Source: Desulfurococcaceae archaeon UBA285 (lineage in GTDB: Archaea; Thermoproteota; Thermoprotei_A; Sulfolobales; Desulfurococcaceae). From it: a stretch of DNA of 50,702 nucleotides. The position numbers were made by a program, and so were the translations under genes. The DNA is taken from positions 1 through 50,702 of the forward strand of contig DADP01000014.1 of NCBI GenBank assembly GCA_002495025.1. The letters are read 5' to 3'. Positions 33,778-43,047 of this stretch are shown in pieces. Below the pieces are notes generated by a model, which ran no database searches, was not told the DNA's origin, and saw only the letters and a program-made list of their open reading frames with translations. Within the stretch, counting starts at the first letter, position 1. Every line of letters starts with the position of its first letter.

Positions 33778-34284
33778 ATGGTGTATACCGTGAACTGTAA
33801 TACACACTTATTTAAAGTAGTAGTAGTAAGCGACACCATCCTCGCTGGAGGCGGTGTAGATATTAGTGGTGAAAAAGCAGTAGAAATACTCCGAGAGAAA
33901 GGTTTTTGTGTTAGTGGAAAAGAAGTAGTTGGAAACTCGTATAGAGATATACTACGGGTTTTAAGAAGCTCCCAAGAACGAGTTATAGTATTTCTAGGTG
34001 GAACAGGGCCTAGCCCGAGAGACCTCACAGTAGATGTTGTTGAATCAACTGCGTGGAGGTGTCTACCGGGTTTCGGCGAGTTATTCAGGTATTTAACATA
34101 TCAAAAAATAGGTGTGAGAGCGGTTTTAACCAGGACAACACTTTGTATAATGCATGATGGTAAAATAGTAGTTGTTCTCCCTGGTTCACCAGACGCGACT
34201 AGTCTAGGACTAGATATTCTAATACAAGTAATAGACCACATTATAGAAGAGGTTGATAGATTTGAAGGGCCCCATAGAAAATAG
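33778..34284 (+). CDS. moaB: Molybdopterin adenylyltransferase MoaB/MogA
   Basis: Adenylates molybdopterin before metal insertion. The 168 residues show the family core VVVSDTILAGGG, the nucleotide loop GGTGPSPRDLT (74-84) and LPGSPDA. MoaB-type length; archaea usually use MoaB in this step. It opens a plus-strand run (HAD phosphatase, DUF447, beta-RFAP synthase) rather than lying with moaA-moaC-moaDE 2 kb away on the other strand. No moeA is in the window. Confidence 0.93.
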   Translation: MVYTVNCNTHLFKVVVVSDTILAGGGVDISGEKAVEILREKGFCVSGKEVVGNSYRDILRVLRSSQERVIVFLGGTGPSPRDLTVDVVESTAWRCLPGFGELFRYLTYQKIGVRAVLTRTTLCIMHDGKIVVVLPGSPDATSLGLDILIQVIDHIIEEVDRFEGPHRK

Positions 34285-34990
34285 TTCAAAGTGTGTTATA
34301 GGATTTGATGTATGGGGTACTCTCTTTGACCTCAATAAAATATTCGACGCTATATCAATAGAGGCCTCGAAAAGACTAAGAGTAGAAACGAGAAAAGTAC
34401 AAGAAGGGATTTTAAAAGCATATGAAGACGCCAAGAAGTTAAGAAGGTTAAATCCAAATATCACGCCTCAGGAACTACTTGTGAAATCAAGAGTGTTAAT
34501 GGCGAGAGCACTGGGCGTTGAAGTAGAAGTTGTCGATGACGTATTGAAATCTGCTTTTAGAAGTGTAGGCGACGAGGTATTATTTAATGATGTAAAACCA
34601 GCTCTTTCAATTCTATCTAGTCAAAGAATTAGAATGGGAATTATTGGAAACGTATTATTCTGGCCTAGTGAATATACAAAACTACTACTTGAATCTACTG
34701 GTATAATAGAGTACTTTGAAACACTAGTATTTTCAGATATCACTGGCTCAACGAAACCAGACCGTGGTATTTTCCTAGTATTTGCTGAGAAAATGGGGGT
34801 TGAACCATCGAGAATAATATATGTTGGAGACAATGTAATTGAAGACGTGGGAGGAGCGCTCTCAGCTGGCGCTATAGGCGTACTAATATCGAGGGGGGTA
34901 GGCGAATACAAGATTATACCAGAGTTGAATGTAGCTGTAATAAGAGATTTGAAAGAGTTAATACACGTCTACAGGTTTTTCTGTAGTTGA
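34262..34990 (+). CDS. HAD-superfamily hydrolase
   Basis: Haloacid-dehalogenase-fold phosphatase-like enzyme. Motif I is FDVWGTLFD (nucleophile Asp; the second Asp of DxD is Trp, as in the dehalogenase-like branch), motif II IIGNV, motif III Lys in STKPDRGIF, motif IV YVGDNVIEDVGGA. A helical cap lies between residues about 30 and 100. TTG 34262 has GAGGT 8 bp upstream and overlaps moaB by 23 bp; TTG 34253 is an alternative. The loss of the acid/base Asp makes phosphatase activity less certain. Position between moaB and DUF447 hints at a pterin-pathway role. Confidence 0.88.
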   Translation: MKGPIENSSKCVIGFDVWGTLFDLNKIFDAISIEASKRLRVETRKVQEGILKAYEDAKKLRRLNPNITPQELLVKSRVLMARALGVEVEVVDDVLKSAFRSVGDEVLFNDVKPALSILSSQRIRMGIIGNVLFWPSEYTKLLLESTGIIEYFETLVFSDITGSTKPDRGIFLVFAEKMGVEPSRIIYVGDNVIEDVGGALSAGAIGVLISRGVGEYKIIPELNVAVIRDLKELIHVYRFFCS

Positions 34991-35002
34991 GAGGGATTAC
35001 AA

Positions 35003-35629
35003 GTGGAGTTTGTAATACGTGATGGTGTTTTATACGAAGCAGTGCTTTCAACGCTCCTCGACGACTCCATATATCTAGCTCCAATAGGGTTTACTAAGAG
35101 TGGAAATCGAATTTATACAAAGATATATAAAGGCGGACTACTAGAAAAAGCCGTACTTAAAGCTCATAGAATCGCCTTGAACATTACATACTCCCCCACA
35201 ATCTATACATATACATCTCTAAAAGCAGAGTTTAATGGATTGAATAAACTAAGAGAACTAGTAATATATGATGAAAAACACGGACTACCCCTACTAAGCA
35301 ATAGTATTGGATACATAGTTTTAGAGAGAAGTCAAATAGTTGATCAGGGAGAGTATTATTCTATTGAATACGAAATTATAGATAAATGGCTGAATAAAGA
35401 AGTTGTTTTAGAGCCATACACTAGGTGTTATACGGCAATAATAGAAATACTAGTCTACGCCACTAAGATAAAAGCATTGAAAGATAGAGCAGACGAGAAA
35501 ACACTAAATAAATATCGTAATATAATCGAGTACAATATAGAAGTAACACGTAAAACATGTAGTTTACATGAATTATTACTCGTCGAGCAAATACAATCGT
35601 GGGTTGAGAAATGGCTGGAAGAAAAATAA
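35003..35629 (+). CDS. DUF447-family protein (flavin-reductase-like split barrel)
   Basis: 208 residues; 'LSTLLDDSIYLAPIGFTKSG' at the start and a C-terminal helical domain (ATKIKALKDRADEKTLNKY) match the archaeal DUF447 family, an FMN-binding split-barrel fold often found beside beta-RFAP synthase in methanogens. Here it overlaps that gene by 19 bp, which supports a linked role in tetrahydromethanopterin-type cofactor synthesis. The exact reaction is not established. GTG start 35003 is preceded by GAGAGGGATT. Confidence 0.75.
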   Translation: MEFVIRDGVLYEAVLSTLLDDSIYLAPIGFTKSGNRIYTKIYKGGLLEKAVLKAHRIALNITYSPTIYTYTSLKAEFNGLNKLRELVIYDEKHGLPLLSNSIGYIVLERSQIVDQGEYYSIEYEIIDKWLNKEVVLEPYTRCYTAIIEILVYATKIKALKDRADEKTLNKYRNIIEYNIEVTRKTCSLHELLLVEQIQSWVEKWLEEK

Positions 35630-36552
35630 TAGTGGAAACCCCTGCAAGAATACACTTTGGAATAATCAACCCGTTTAAACTAGATACTAGGAGATTTATT
35701 TCTACTGGTGTTGGAGTATATACTCCACGAAACCGTATAGTAGTATATCCAGAAATGAAACACGATATATCTGGTTGTAGAAGTAGCGAGGTCTCCGAGA
35801 AACTAAAACCCATTATAGAAGAATACGGTTTGGAAAATGGATATGTAGTGATTGAAGAGTGTATTCCAAAACACACGGGTTTAGGCTCTACTACCCAGCT
35901 ACTACTCGGAGTAGCATTGGGACTACTAGTTGCCAATGGTAAAAGAGAAGACCTTATAACAATAGCGAGAAAACTAGGACTAGGTAGGGTATCAGGCGTG
36001 GGAACATATGTATTCATTCACGGCGGCTTCATAGTAGATACAGGTGTAAAAAACAATAGTTATCCAAACCTCCTCTTCCACGCCGACTTCCCAGAGGAAT
36101 GGAGATTTATAGTTATTGTACCCAGTGGTAGAGGATTAAGCGACAAAGAAGAAGAAAGAGTATTTTCAACACCCATAGAAGTAGATGCTTCACTCTCATG
36201 GAAGGCATCACACACCCTCTTTACAAAAATGATTCCATCACTACTAGAAAGAGACTTCGAAGAGTTTTCACATGCACTAAGAGAACTACAAGAATACGTG
36301 GGCGGAATGTTTAGTAGTGTTCAAGGTGGAGTATTCGCTGAGTCATCATGCAGGTATATTGAATTATTAAAACAACTCGGAGTAGTAGGAGTAGGGCAGA
36401 GTTCGTGGGGGCCAACAGTATATGGACTCGTTGAAAACGAGTTAAAAGCACAGATACTACTCGAGAGAATTAAGAGTTTAATAGATAATTCAGTGAGAGT
36501 TTTCATAGCTAGACCACAGAATAGAGGAGCGAGACTATACATTGAAAACTAG
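35611..36552 (+). CDS. Beta-ribofuranosylaminobenzene 5'-phosphate synthase
   Basis: Commits 4-hydroxy/aminobenzoate to methanopterin synthesis by joining it to PRPP with loss of CO2. GHMP-kinase fold of 313 residues. Family motifs are TPARIHFGIINP, the phosphate loop KHTGLGSTTQ, GVGTYVFIHGGFIVD and GVGQSSWGPTVYG. Presence in a crenarchaeon points to a tetrahydromethanopterin-like C1 carrier rather than folate. Start ATG 35611 lies inside the DUF447 gene end. Confidence 0.93.
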   Translation: MAGRKIIVETPARIHFGIINPFKLDTRRFISTGVGVYTPRNRIVVYPEMKHDISGCRSSEVSEKLKPIIEEYGLENGYVVIEECIPKHTGLGSTTQLLLGVALGLLVANGKREDLITIARKLGLGRVSGVGTYVFIHGGFIVDTGVKNNSYPNLLFHADFPEEWRFIVIVPSGRGLSDKEEERVFSTPIEVDASLSWKASHTLFTKMIPSLLERDFEEFSHALRELQEYVGGMFSSVQGGVFAESSCRYIELLKQLGVVGVGQSSWGPTVYGLVENELKAQILLERIKSLIDNSVRVFIARPQNRGARLYIEN

Positions 36553-36557
36553 TATAG

Positions 36558-36618
36558 GGTCAGCTAGGCCCGTCAATTCATCCCCTCCCAGGTCATCCCT
36601 TCCAAGCCTCATCCTCGT
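36558..36618 (-). ncRNA. Candidate C/D box sRNA (weak)
   Basis: A GC-rich island in an AT-rich 73-bp gap just after the pheT stop. On the minus strand it reads AGGATGA (C-like), CTGG (D'-like), GGGATGA (C'-like), a 14-nt ATTGACGGGCCTAG guide and CTGA (D). Three of four boxes have one mismatch to consensus. Size and spacing fit archaeal C/D RNAs, but it could be a transcript end or chance. Confidence 0.25.
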
Positions 36619-36625
36619 TTAAAAA

Positions 36626-38305
36626 CTACTTTAGACAAAGACTAATAACTTTATTCAATATGATTTCTGCTATTACCACCGGGTTTTTCACTCCAATCTT
36701 GTAGAGTATACGTGGGTCGATTTCACCTACAAAGCCGAGTTCTCCCCCACAAGCTTTTATACTAGCTGTTCTCTCTGGTAGAAATCCCTTTACTTCTTTC
36801 TTTTCAAATACCGCTTCTACTCCTAGTTCACGTAGAATTGTTTTAATGTAGGCTATACCATCTGTCAATGTTGTTTTTTCATGTGTTATAGCTAGTCCTA
36901 GACGCCTCTCTATTCTCACACTGGTCTCCATGTTTGGATCTGGAATTACAACATCTCCTATTTCAAATATTGCTAATCTAGGTGTTTTCTCAATGTTTTC
37001 TCTAACTACTTCTAGTAATTGTGGTGTAAGCCATATTCTCAGTGCTTCAAATCTATCAGATTTCGGGTTTTCAACTACTATTAATTCTTCATCTATTCCT
37101 AGGAGTTTGAGTTGTATTTCACGATTACTCATAATGTAGTTTGCTACTTCCTGGAAGCCAAATCCTACTAGGATATCTCTTAGCCTCGAAGAGAGATATT
37201 CAACTGGGTGTTTTCTACCGGGTGTTGTAGATGGTGGTAGACTTAGTGCTTCTTCTCCGAGTACTTCATATCCATATGCAATAGCAACGTCTTCTACTAT
37301 ATCAACCCATGTTTTAACGTCTAATCTGTAAATTGGTGGTTTAGCAACGAGTTTTTCATTATTTACTGGTTTGACCTCGTAGTAGAAGTATGAAAGTAGT
37401 TTCACAACGTCTTGTATACCTAGTTGTGTACCAAGCAGTCTATTAATAGATTCGAGTTCTACTTCTATTTCTAGTTGACTCCTACGTGGTGCTTCAACTA
37501 CTAATCCGTCTTCATAGTATACTCTTACTACTTCTATAACCCCGCTTCTAGACCTTTCGGCCAGACTGGTAGCCATTATTGTTACAGCGTTAACTACTTC
37601 TTCAAGGCTTGTTCCAGTTGCATCAATAAGGACGTTTCTAGTTTCAGGGGTTACTTTGAAGTCGTCGCTGTTTATTATTGGTACAAGACTTAGTATTCTG
37701 CCCTCAGAATCTCTTAAAACAGGGTATTTCTCCATGTCTTTAATGATAAATCCATAGAGTACTCCTTTCTCTGTTTTATCTAGTATTTCACGTAGACTCA
37801 TGGTAACTGGCTCGTTTAATGGTTTAATACGTGTTTCATCTGGGTCTGCAAGATCATAGTATATTGGGGGCTTTATGTAGTCTAAGTCGTATAAGCCAAT
37901 ACTTACCTTTTTCCTGTTTCTACCATATGTCTGCGCTATTTTTTCTTGTAGTTGCATTATTTGCGATATTGCTTCGTTTGATAATTCAAGGTCTCTAACG
38001 ATCGCTAGTGCTACATATGGTCTCTCCTTGATGTTCTTAGCGTAGCCGTTTACATTGGAGTCCACTATTTTAAACGGCCTCCACTGTATTCCAAGCCATG
38101 GTTTTAAAGCACGAGAAAGCCCTTCAACACTGAATAAATCTGGTCTATCACTATTTGCCTCGTATGTTAAAACATCGTCTTCTAATTCTTCAACTTCACA
38201 TTTTAGTTTTGCTAGTAGATATAGTAATTCCTCTCTACTCAGAGAGCGCCCCACTAGTGTTTCTAAATCGCTTTTTCTCACTGTTATTACCGGCGTATAT
38301 GTCAC
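36626..38305 (-). CDS. pheT: Phenylalanyl-tRNA synthetase beta subunit
   Basis: 559 residues, the archaeal/eukaryotic short form lacking the bacterial N-terminal EMAP and C-terminal anticodon-binding extensions. Signatures include EANSDRPDLFSVEGLSRAL near the start, the B5 domain (about 285-360, SINRLLGTQL), and the catalytic-like core with NYIMSNREIQ and LAIFEIGDVV. It pairs with PheS, which is not encoded here. ATG 38305 has AGGTGAC upstream and begins 4 bp after the stop of the aminopeptidase gene, so the two are one transcript. Confidence 0.95.
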   Translation of the reverse strand: MTYTPVITVRKSDLETLVGRSLSREELLYLLAKLKCEVEELEDDVLTYEANSDRPDLFSVEGLSRALKPWLGIQWRPFKIVDSNVNGYAKNIKERPYVALAIVRDLELSNEAISQIMQLQEKIAQTYGRNRKKVSIGLYDLDYIKPPIYYDLADPDETRIKPLNEPVTMSLREILDKTEKGVLYGFIIKDMEKYPVLRDSEGRILSLVPIINSDDFKVTPETRNVLIDATGTSLEEVVNAVTIMATSLAERSRSGVIEVVRVYYEDGLVVEAPRRSQLEIEVELESINRLLGTQLGIQDVVKLLSYFYYEVKPVNNEKLVAKPPIYRLDVKTWVDIVEDVAIAYGYEVLGEEALSLPPSTTPGRKHPVEYLSSRLRDILVGFGFQEVANYIMSNREIQLKLLGIDEELIVVENPKSDRFEALRIWLTPQLLEVVRENIEKTPRLAIFEIGDVVIPDPNMETSVRIERRLGLAITHEKTTLTDGIAYIKTILRELGVEAVFEKKEVKGFLPERTASIKACGGELGFVGEIDPRILYKIGVKNPVVIAEIILNKVISLCLK

Positions 38306-38309
38306 CTTT

Positions 38310-39932
38310 TTAAATCAATTCATCTATTAAACTCCAAGCCTTTAAGACTAATTGTTTTTCTTCACTGCTCCACGACAGTATATTTTCCAACTGGAATAAT
38401 TCGACCGGGTTTTCAACACCTAGAGATTTAGCTAGTGGTGCATAGACAGAGATGTAGGTGTGTGCTCCTTTAATACTACGTAGTTTATCGTATAATTCAA
38501 AGCCGAGTTTCTTATAGTATAGTCTCGATGAAATAGGAGTTAATGAAGGCTCGTATACTGCTTTTACCTGGTTGTCTATTACTCTACTGAGTGGCGAGAT
38601 ATCAACACCTTGTTTTAATGCTTCAATAGAATACCATGACTTCAAGTAGTTCTTGTATACTGTAACTACTTCTTCTTTCTTATACTCGTTTTGGAATAGT
38701 ATTCCAGCTAGTGAAGCTATAATAGCAGTATTAACTAGTTGACTCGGTGAAATAGAGTCTATGTCGTCCATGTCTGTATGATAATATTTACTCGGCCATT
38801 CATTGAGCATTACACTGTCTAAACCCCAAGACAATGTAACATCGTGGTCGCTACCAGCCGTATATGGTGATAGAGAGTATCTCGAAGCTGGTAGTTTAAA
38901 TCCTCCAAAAGACGCTGCTTCATCTAGTACTAGTTTTGTCGCTAAATAAGTGTATGGCGTGATCTCTGAATCCATAAATAGTGGTGGTATAACAATATTG
39001 AGTGTTGAATTCGTTATCCATTGCTTTGAGCCAACCATGTCGAGGTTTACTACTCCTCTAGGAGTCCACGGTAGGTGTTTATCAGCATATATTGTTCCAG
39101 AGTACTCTGGAATAAATAAGTGTGCGTGAGGCACTTCTCTACTAGCTTTATCAATTAACAACCCAGTTAACAAGTTTGCAACAACACCACTTGCATTATC
39201 GTGTGCACCTGGTTTTGGATGGCAAATATGACTGATGTAGAGAACTCCGGGTTCGCTTCCTTTATATGCTATTAAACCGCGTTGTGGCCTACTTGAAAAA
39301 CTGGTTTTTACACTCCAGCAAACCTCTACTTTCATTCCTTTATTTAGATAAGCGAGTATTCTAGCTACTAGAGTATATGGAATGTTTACTACACTTGTAT
39401 TCTTTACTTCGTTTTCACCTATAAACAACCCAGTATATGGTACTGCATCAGGGTGTCTCTTACTATCATACAGTATGATTAAACGAGCATTTAGCTCCTT
39501 GTATGCAATATATCCTGGTGCTTCAACGAGTACAACATCTCCTTCGCAATTCGAGAGATCTCTACAATATGTTACTTCTCCACAGCCCTCGCCTGGTGGA
39601 GAATGAGCTGAAACAAGTGTAGGGTGTTCCATGTAGTCAAGTATATGAGTGAAACCCTTACTAGATTTAAATTCCACTCTCCCCTCGTACACATCCCATG
39701 ATACTGGTGTCTCCATAAATCCGCGCTGTGAGCTACTTGGTACATCAAATAATTTTACTTCGTATCCATTACTCGATAGAAACTCTGAAACTATTGATAA
39801 AGCGTTTTCTAATCCACTACTACCCTGTATTCTGTGGTAGAGAGTTATTTTACGAATAAAATCTCTTGCTAAACCGGTAATTGGAGTCTTCTTCAACTCG
39901 TCGAGTAATAGATTCGGTGATATCAATTTCAA
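38310..39932 (-). CDS. DUF4910/M28-like aminopeptidase
   Basis: 540-residue zinc-peptidase-like protein. Metal-ligand motifs in order: HICHPKPGAHDNASGV (His and Asp), PEYSGT (Glu), NLDMVG (Asp) and a final His in TAGSDHDV or YYHTDMDD. This matches the DUF4910 family, related to M28 aminopeptidases. The domain interrupted by residues 60-200 holds an inserted PA-like region, ending in a winged-helix-like C-terminus. No signal peptide, so cytosolic. Substrate unknown. It precedes pheT in one transcript and diverges from the glucan phosphorylase gene over about 108 bp. Confidence 0.87.
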   Translation of the reverse strand: MKLISPNLLLDELKKTPITGLARDFIRKITLYHRIQGSSGLENALSIVSEFLSSNGYEVKLFDVPSSSQRGFMETPVSWDVYEGRVEFKSSKGFTHILDYMEHPTLVSAHSPPGEGCGEVTYCRDLSNCEGDVVLVEAPGYIAYKELNARLIILYDSKRHPDAVPYTGLFIGENEVKNTSVVNIPYTLVARILAYLNKGMKVEVCWSVKTSFSSRPQRGLIAYKGSEPGVLYISHICHPKPGAHDNASGVVANLLTGLLIDKASREVPHAHLFIPEYSGTIYADKHLPWTPRGVVNLDMVGSKQWITNSTLNIVIPPLFMDSEITPYTYLATKLVLDEAASFGGFKLPASRYSLSPYTAGSDHDVTLSWGLDSVMLNEWPSKYYHTDMDDIDSISPSQLVNTAIIASLAGILFQNEYKKEEVVTVYKNYLKSWYSIEALKQGVDISPLSRVIDNQVKAVYEPSLTPISSRLYYKKLGFELYDKLRSIKGAHTYISVYAPLAKSLGVENPVELFQLENILSWSSEEKQLVLKAWSLIDELI

Positions 39933-40040
39933 ACCCCATTTTACGTGTATGATTCAAGAATAAATAAATTATTTATTGAGGCGTTTAAATCACAATTAAA
40001 TATTTACCAGTTCAAATATATAGAGTTGGTGATTAACTAC

Positions 40041-41558
40041 ATGGTAATAATTAGCATTACACCAGAAATTGCATTGGATAAATCAATAAACTACGCCGGC
40101 GGATTAGGAGTCCTCGAAGGAGACAAGTTCTACGCCGCCGGCGACATGGGACTAGACTACCTTGTACTAAGCCTCTACTACCGTGGTGGATATACAAAGA
40201 TAAAGTTTCACGGTTCAACCGTAGTAATGGACCGAGAGAGCGCAAACGAGGAATTCTATAGAAGTCTTAAACCAGGCGAGGAGTTTACAATAACACTAAA
40301 TAATAATATAGTGTATATTCAACCATGGATTTACGAGTATAAAACAGCAAAAGCTGTTTTATTCGAAGCCAAGTGCCCCGAGTGGGCGCGTAAACTAACA
40401 GATAGAGTCTACATTGAAGACAGCGACTTCGAGAAAAACATGAAGTATGTACTACTAGCAAAAGCTAGCTGGGAGTATATGAATAAGTATGTTGGATTAG
40501 AAAACATATCACTTGTCGACCTTGAAGAATCCTATACAGGCCTCATACTATACCTCATGAACAACACGTTGAAAGCAAGAATTATAATTCACACTCCTGG
40601 GCCATGGGGGCATCCATTATTCCCAGGCGATATTATTGAACGAGAATTCGGAGTAAAATCAGAGAGTATCGTCAACATGACACGGGAGTCTATTAAGAAA
40701 CTAAGTGAAGTAATAGTTGTATCGAAAAAACAGAGTGATATAATACCAAGGATTTTCCCCGAGGTAGCTGGAAAACTAAAGGCAATAACAAATGGAATAT
40801 ACTTAGAGAGATGGATGGATAGTAAACTCTATAATGCATGGCTTAAAAGAGAATTCAACCTCGAGACGCTAAAAGAAACGCGTTTAGAAGCCAAGAGAGA
40901 GCTAGAGAGTCTACTCAGAGTATACAAGCCGGGAGTTGAAGTAGGCAATAAAATAGTAATTACCTGGAGTAGGAGGCTGTCTAGGTATAAGAGACCATAC
41001 TTCATAGCGAGATTCCTCGAGGAGAATCCAGATTTAAATGCTATTGTAGTACTAGCTGGTAAACCACACCCAAAAGACCCAGATGGATATAAATACCTCT
41101 ACTGGTTTAGAGACTTATCTCTTAAACTCAGAAATGTAGTGTATATACCAGACTACAATCTCGAAGTCGCTAAAATACTAGTAAAAGCTTCAGATCTATG
41201 GTTGTTTACACCGTTTAGTGGATGGGAGGCTTGTGGAACAAGCTATATGAAAGCACTTGTAAACGGTGTACCAGTACTATCTAGCCGTGATGGAGGAGTA
41301 CTCGAAGTAGTAACAGATGGAGTTAATGGATGGCTCTTTGGAGAAGACATTAGAGACTTTGTAAATATCTACGAGGATCCCAGAGCTAAAGAAATAGATG
41401 AAAGAGAATACACGGAGTTCAAGGCAAAACTAGCCAGCATCATAGACATGTATTACAATAAACCAGAGAAATACTGGGAGATTGCATTAAACGCTTGGAG
41501 AATTACACCCGACTTAGTTGATATTAAAAAAGTATTGAGAAAATACTATTTTGAATAA
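40041..41558 (+). CDS. Glycogen/alpha-glucan phosphorylase-like enzyme (GT35)
   Basis: Probably releases glucose 1-phosphate from storage glucan or maltodextrin. The N-terminal TPEIALDKSINYAGGLGVLEGD matches the phosphorylase start (in parts SINYAGGLGVLEGD). The C-terminal domain has TWSRRLSRYKRPY, VLAGKPHPKD, VVYIPDYN and EACGTSYMKALVNG, whose Lys is the expected PLP site. At 505 residues it is shorter than bacterial phosphorylases (above 700) and resembles short archaeal forms. I chose ATG 40041, with GGTGAT 8 bp upstream, over ATG 39945, which would add 32 atypical residues. A glycogen synthase-like activity is the main alternative. Confidence 0.82.
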   Translation: MVIISITPEIALDKSINYAGGLGVLEGDKFYAAGDMGLDYLVLSLYYRGGYTKIKFHGSTVVMDRESANEEFYRSLKPGEEFTITLNNNIVYIQPWIYEYKTAKAVLFEAKCPEWARKLTDRVYIEDSDFEKNMKYVLLAKASWEYMNKYVGLENISLVDLEESYTGLILYLMNNTLKARIIIHTPGPWGHPLFPGDIIEREFGVKSESIVNMTRESIKKLSEVIVVSKKQSDIIPRIFPEVAGKLKAITNGIYLERWMDSKLYNAWLKREFNLETLKETRLEAKRELESLLRVYKPGVEVGNKIVITWSRRLSRYKRPYFIARFLEENPDLNAIVVLAGKPHPKDPDGYKYLYWFRDLSLKLRNVVYIPDYNLEVAKILVKASDLWLFTPFSGWEACGTSYMKALVNGVPVLSSRDGGVLEVVTDGVNGWLFGEDIRDFVNIYEDPRAKEIDEREYTEFKAKLASIIDMYYNKPEKYWEIALNAWRITPDLVDIKKVLRKYYFE

Positions 41559-41559
41559 A

Positions 41560-41988
41560 CTATCTAACAATAAACACAGATGTTGGAGCATTTACAACTA
41601 CTGCGAGCGTAGTACTTCCAATATTTATTTCTCCAAACAAGCTTTTACCTCTAGCTCCTATAACAACAAGGTCGTAGCCCTCTTCTAAGATCTCTCTGAG
41701 TAGAGCTGAAGAAGCACTATCGTTTCTAGGGTCGAATTCAATGTATTTATAAGTAATGTTCACCGGTGTCTCCTTTAATCTCTCTTTGGCTTTTATAATA
41801 GGGTCTTCGCCAAGCTCTGTGTTTTTGGGTTTAGCGTATACAACAACTACTTTGGATCCATATCTCTGAGCAATATCTACTGCTACGTGCAGTGCTCTCA
41901 AACTAGTCTCGCTTCCATCTATGGGGACTAGTATTTTTCTATAGTAGAAGCTAATAGTGTATGAAGGTGCTTCAGTCAAGTATACCAC
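41560..41988 (-). CDS. Universal stress protein (UspA family)
   Basis: 142 residues with the ATP-binding Usp signature: KILVPIDGSETSLRAL at the start and GARGKSLFGEINIGSTTLAVVVNAP near the end (G-x2-G-x9-G-S/T). The nucleotide-binding motif appears intact. It lies 6 bp downstream of gap on the same strand, so it is likely expressed with pgk and gap. Role unclear; stress or metabolic signalling is the family theme. Confidence 0.92.
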   Translation of the reverse strand: MVYLTEAPSYTISFYYRKILVPIDGSETSLRALHVAVDIAQRYGSKVVVVYAKPKNTELGEDPIIKAKERLKETPVNITYKYIEFDPRNDSASSALLREILEEGYDLVVIGARGKSLFGEINIGSTTLAVVVNAPTSVFIVR

Positions 41989-41994
41989 CTATTT

Positions 41995-43047
41995 CTATTT
42001 TCCCACCATACTTATTAAATCTTTAATTAAACCTACTCCGAGAGCACTATTTGTTTTTTCTAGTACTCTAAATACATCTGTTTCAAGATTTAACATTGCA
42101 TATGCTACATCTATGTTTTCAGGAATTACTATTGACTCTTGGTGAATAGCTTGTATAAATGATATACTACCTCCTTGTTTGTAGAGCGTACTTGTAAATA
42201 CAATGTTTTCATAGACGTCGTTTCTCGTTCTTCCAGCATCTCTAGCTAACTCGAGTATTTTACCTGTAGTATCTATATCTGTGTAATAAGGGTCTACGAA
42301 GACAACCCTGTTTGATTTTCCAAGTTGTTCTACTAAATCGTCGAGTTGAATAGATTGATCTATGTTGAGCTGGAATACCTGGACGTGCATTAATGTTGTT
42401 GGTACTACTACAGAGGCTGTTGTTACTGGTATTTCTCCAATAACGGTTTTAACATCTCTTGCGTGATGACTTGGTATAGTATAGGAGTCTAATAATATTG
42501 AGTTTACTGGCCCCCTTGTATCTTCTCGTGGGTCACTTGCACGTCTAACAATTGTAACGAAAACAGATGTTGGCTTTATATTTAGTGAACACAGTATTCT
42601 CAGTATACCCGTTGTATTACAACTAACTACTCTCACGTATTTTCTTCCAATTGCAGATGTATAGTTGCAGAGAGTACTATAGCTTACTTCTGCTACTTCC
42701 GGTGGTTCACCACCCTGGAATACAGCGAATTTACCGTGTTTTAAATACAATTCCTTGTTTTTAACCCCTTGTTTTCCAGGTGATGCATCATATATTAACT
42801 CTGCTTCTTCAATTAAATAGTCTATTGTCCCCTCCGGTTCAACACCGTTGCTTCTAAATTCTTCTATTTTCTCTCGGGGTACGAAGATCTTTATTCCTTT
42901 CTTAACAGCTAGTATTGCCGAGTAATCGAAGCTATATTTTGATACACCAATGAGTTTGAAATCACCTGTTTTCAATATTGCATCTGCTATTCTCTTTCCA
43001 ATTGTTCCATAGCCATTAACAGCTACTTTAACTGAGATTTCTACCAC
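41995..43047 (-). CDS. gap: Glyceraldehyde-3-phosphate dehydrogenase, archaeal type II
   Basis: 350 residues, archaeal class. NAD(P)-binding VAVNGYGTIGKR, catalytic Cys in VSCNTTG, and 'VVPTTLMHVQVFQLNI' in the C-terminal domain. In Crenarchaea this enzyme serves mainly gluconeogenesis, with non-phosphorylating GAPN or ferredoxin-dependent GAPOR acting in glycolysis. It overlaps pgk by 7 bp and precedes the Usp gene. Confidence 0.96.
   Translation of the reverse strand: MVEISVKVAVNGYGTIGKRIADAILKTGDFKLIGVSKYSFDYSAILAVKKGIKIFVPREKIEEFRSNGVEPEGTIDYLIEEAELIYDASPGKQGVKNKELYLKHGKFAVFQGGEPPEVAEVSYSTLCNYTSAIGRKYVRVVSCNTTGILRILCSLNIKPTSVFVTIVRRASDPREDTRGPVNSILLDSYTIPSHHARDVKTVIGEIPVTTASVVVPTTLMHVQVFQLNIDQSIQLDDLVEQLGKSNRVVFVDPYYTDIDTTGKILELARDAGRTRNDVYENIVFTSTLYKQGGSISFIQAIHQESIVIPENIDVAYAMLNLETDVFRVLEKTNSALGVGLIKDLISMVGK

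Noticed and set aside
36570..36582. CCGTCAATTCAT on the plus strand matches the reverse complement of a universal 16S rRNA site
   Set aside because: The archaeal version of that rRNA site reads GAATTGGCGG, not GAATTGACGG, and no C/D boxes flank it on that strand; likely chance.
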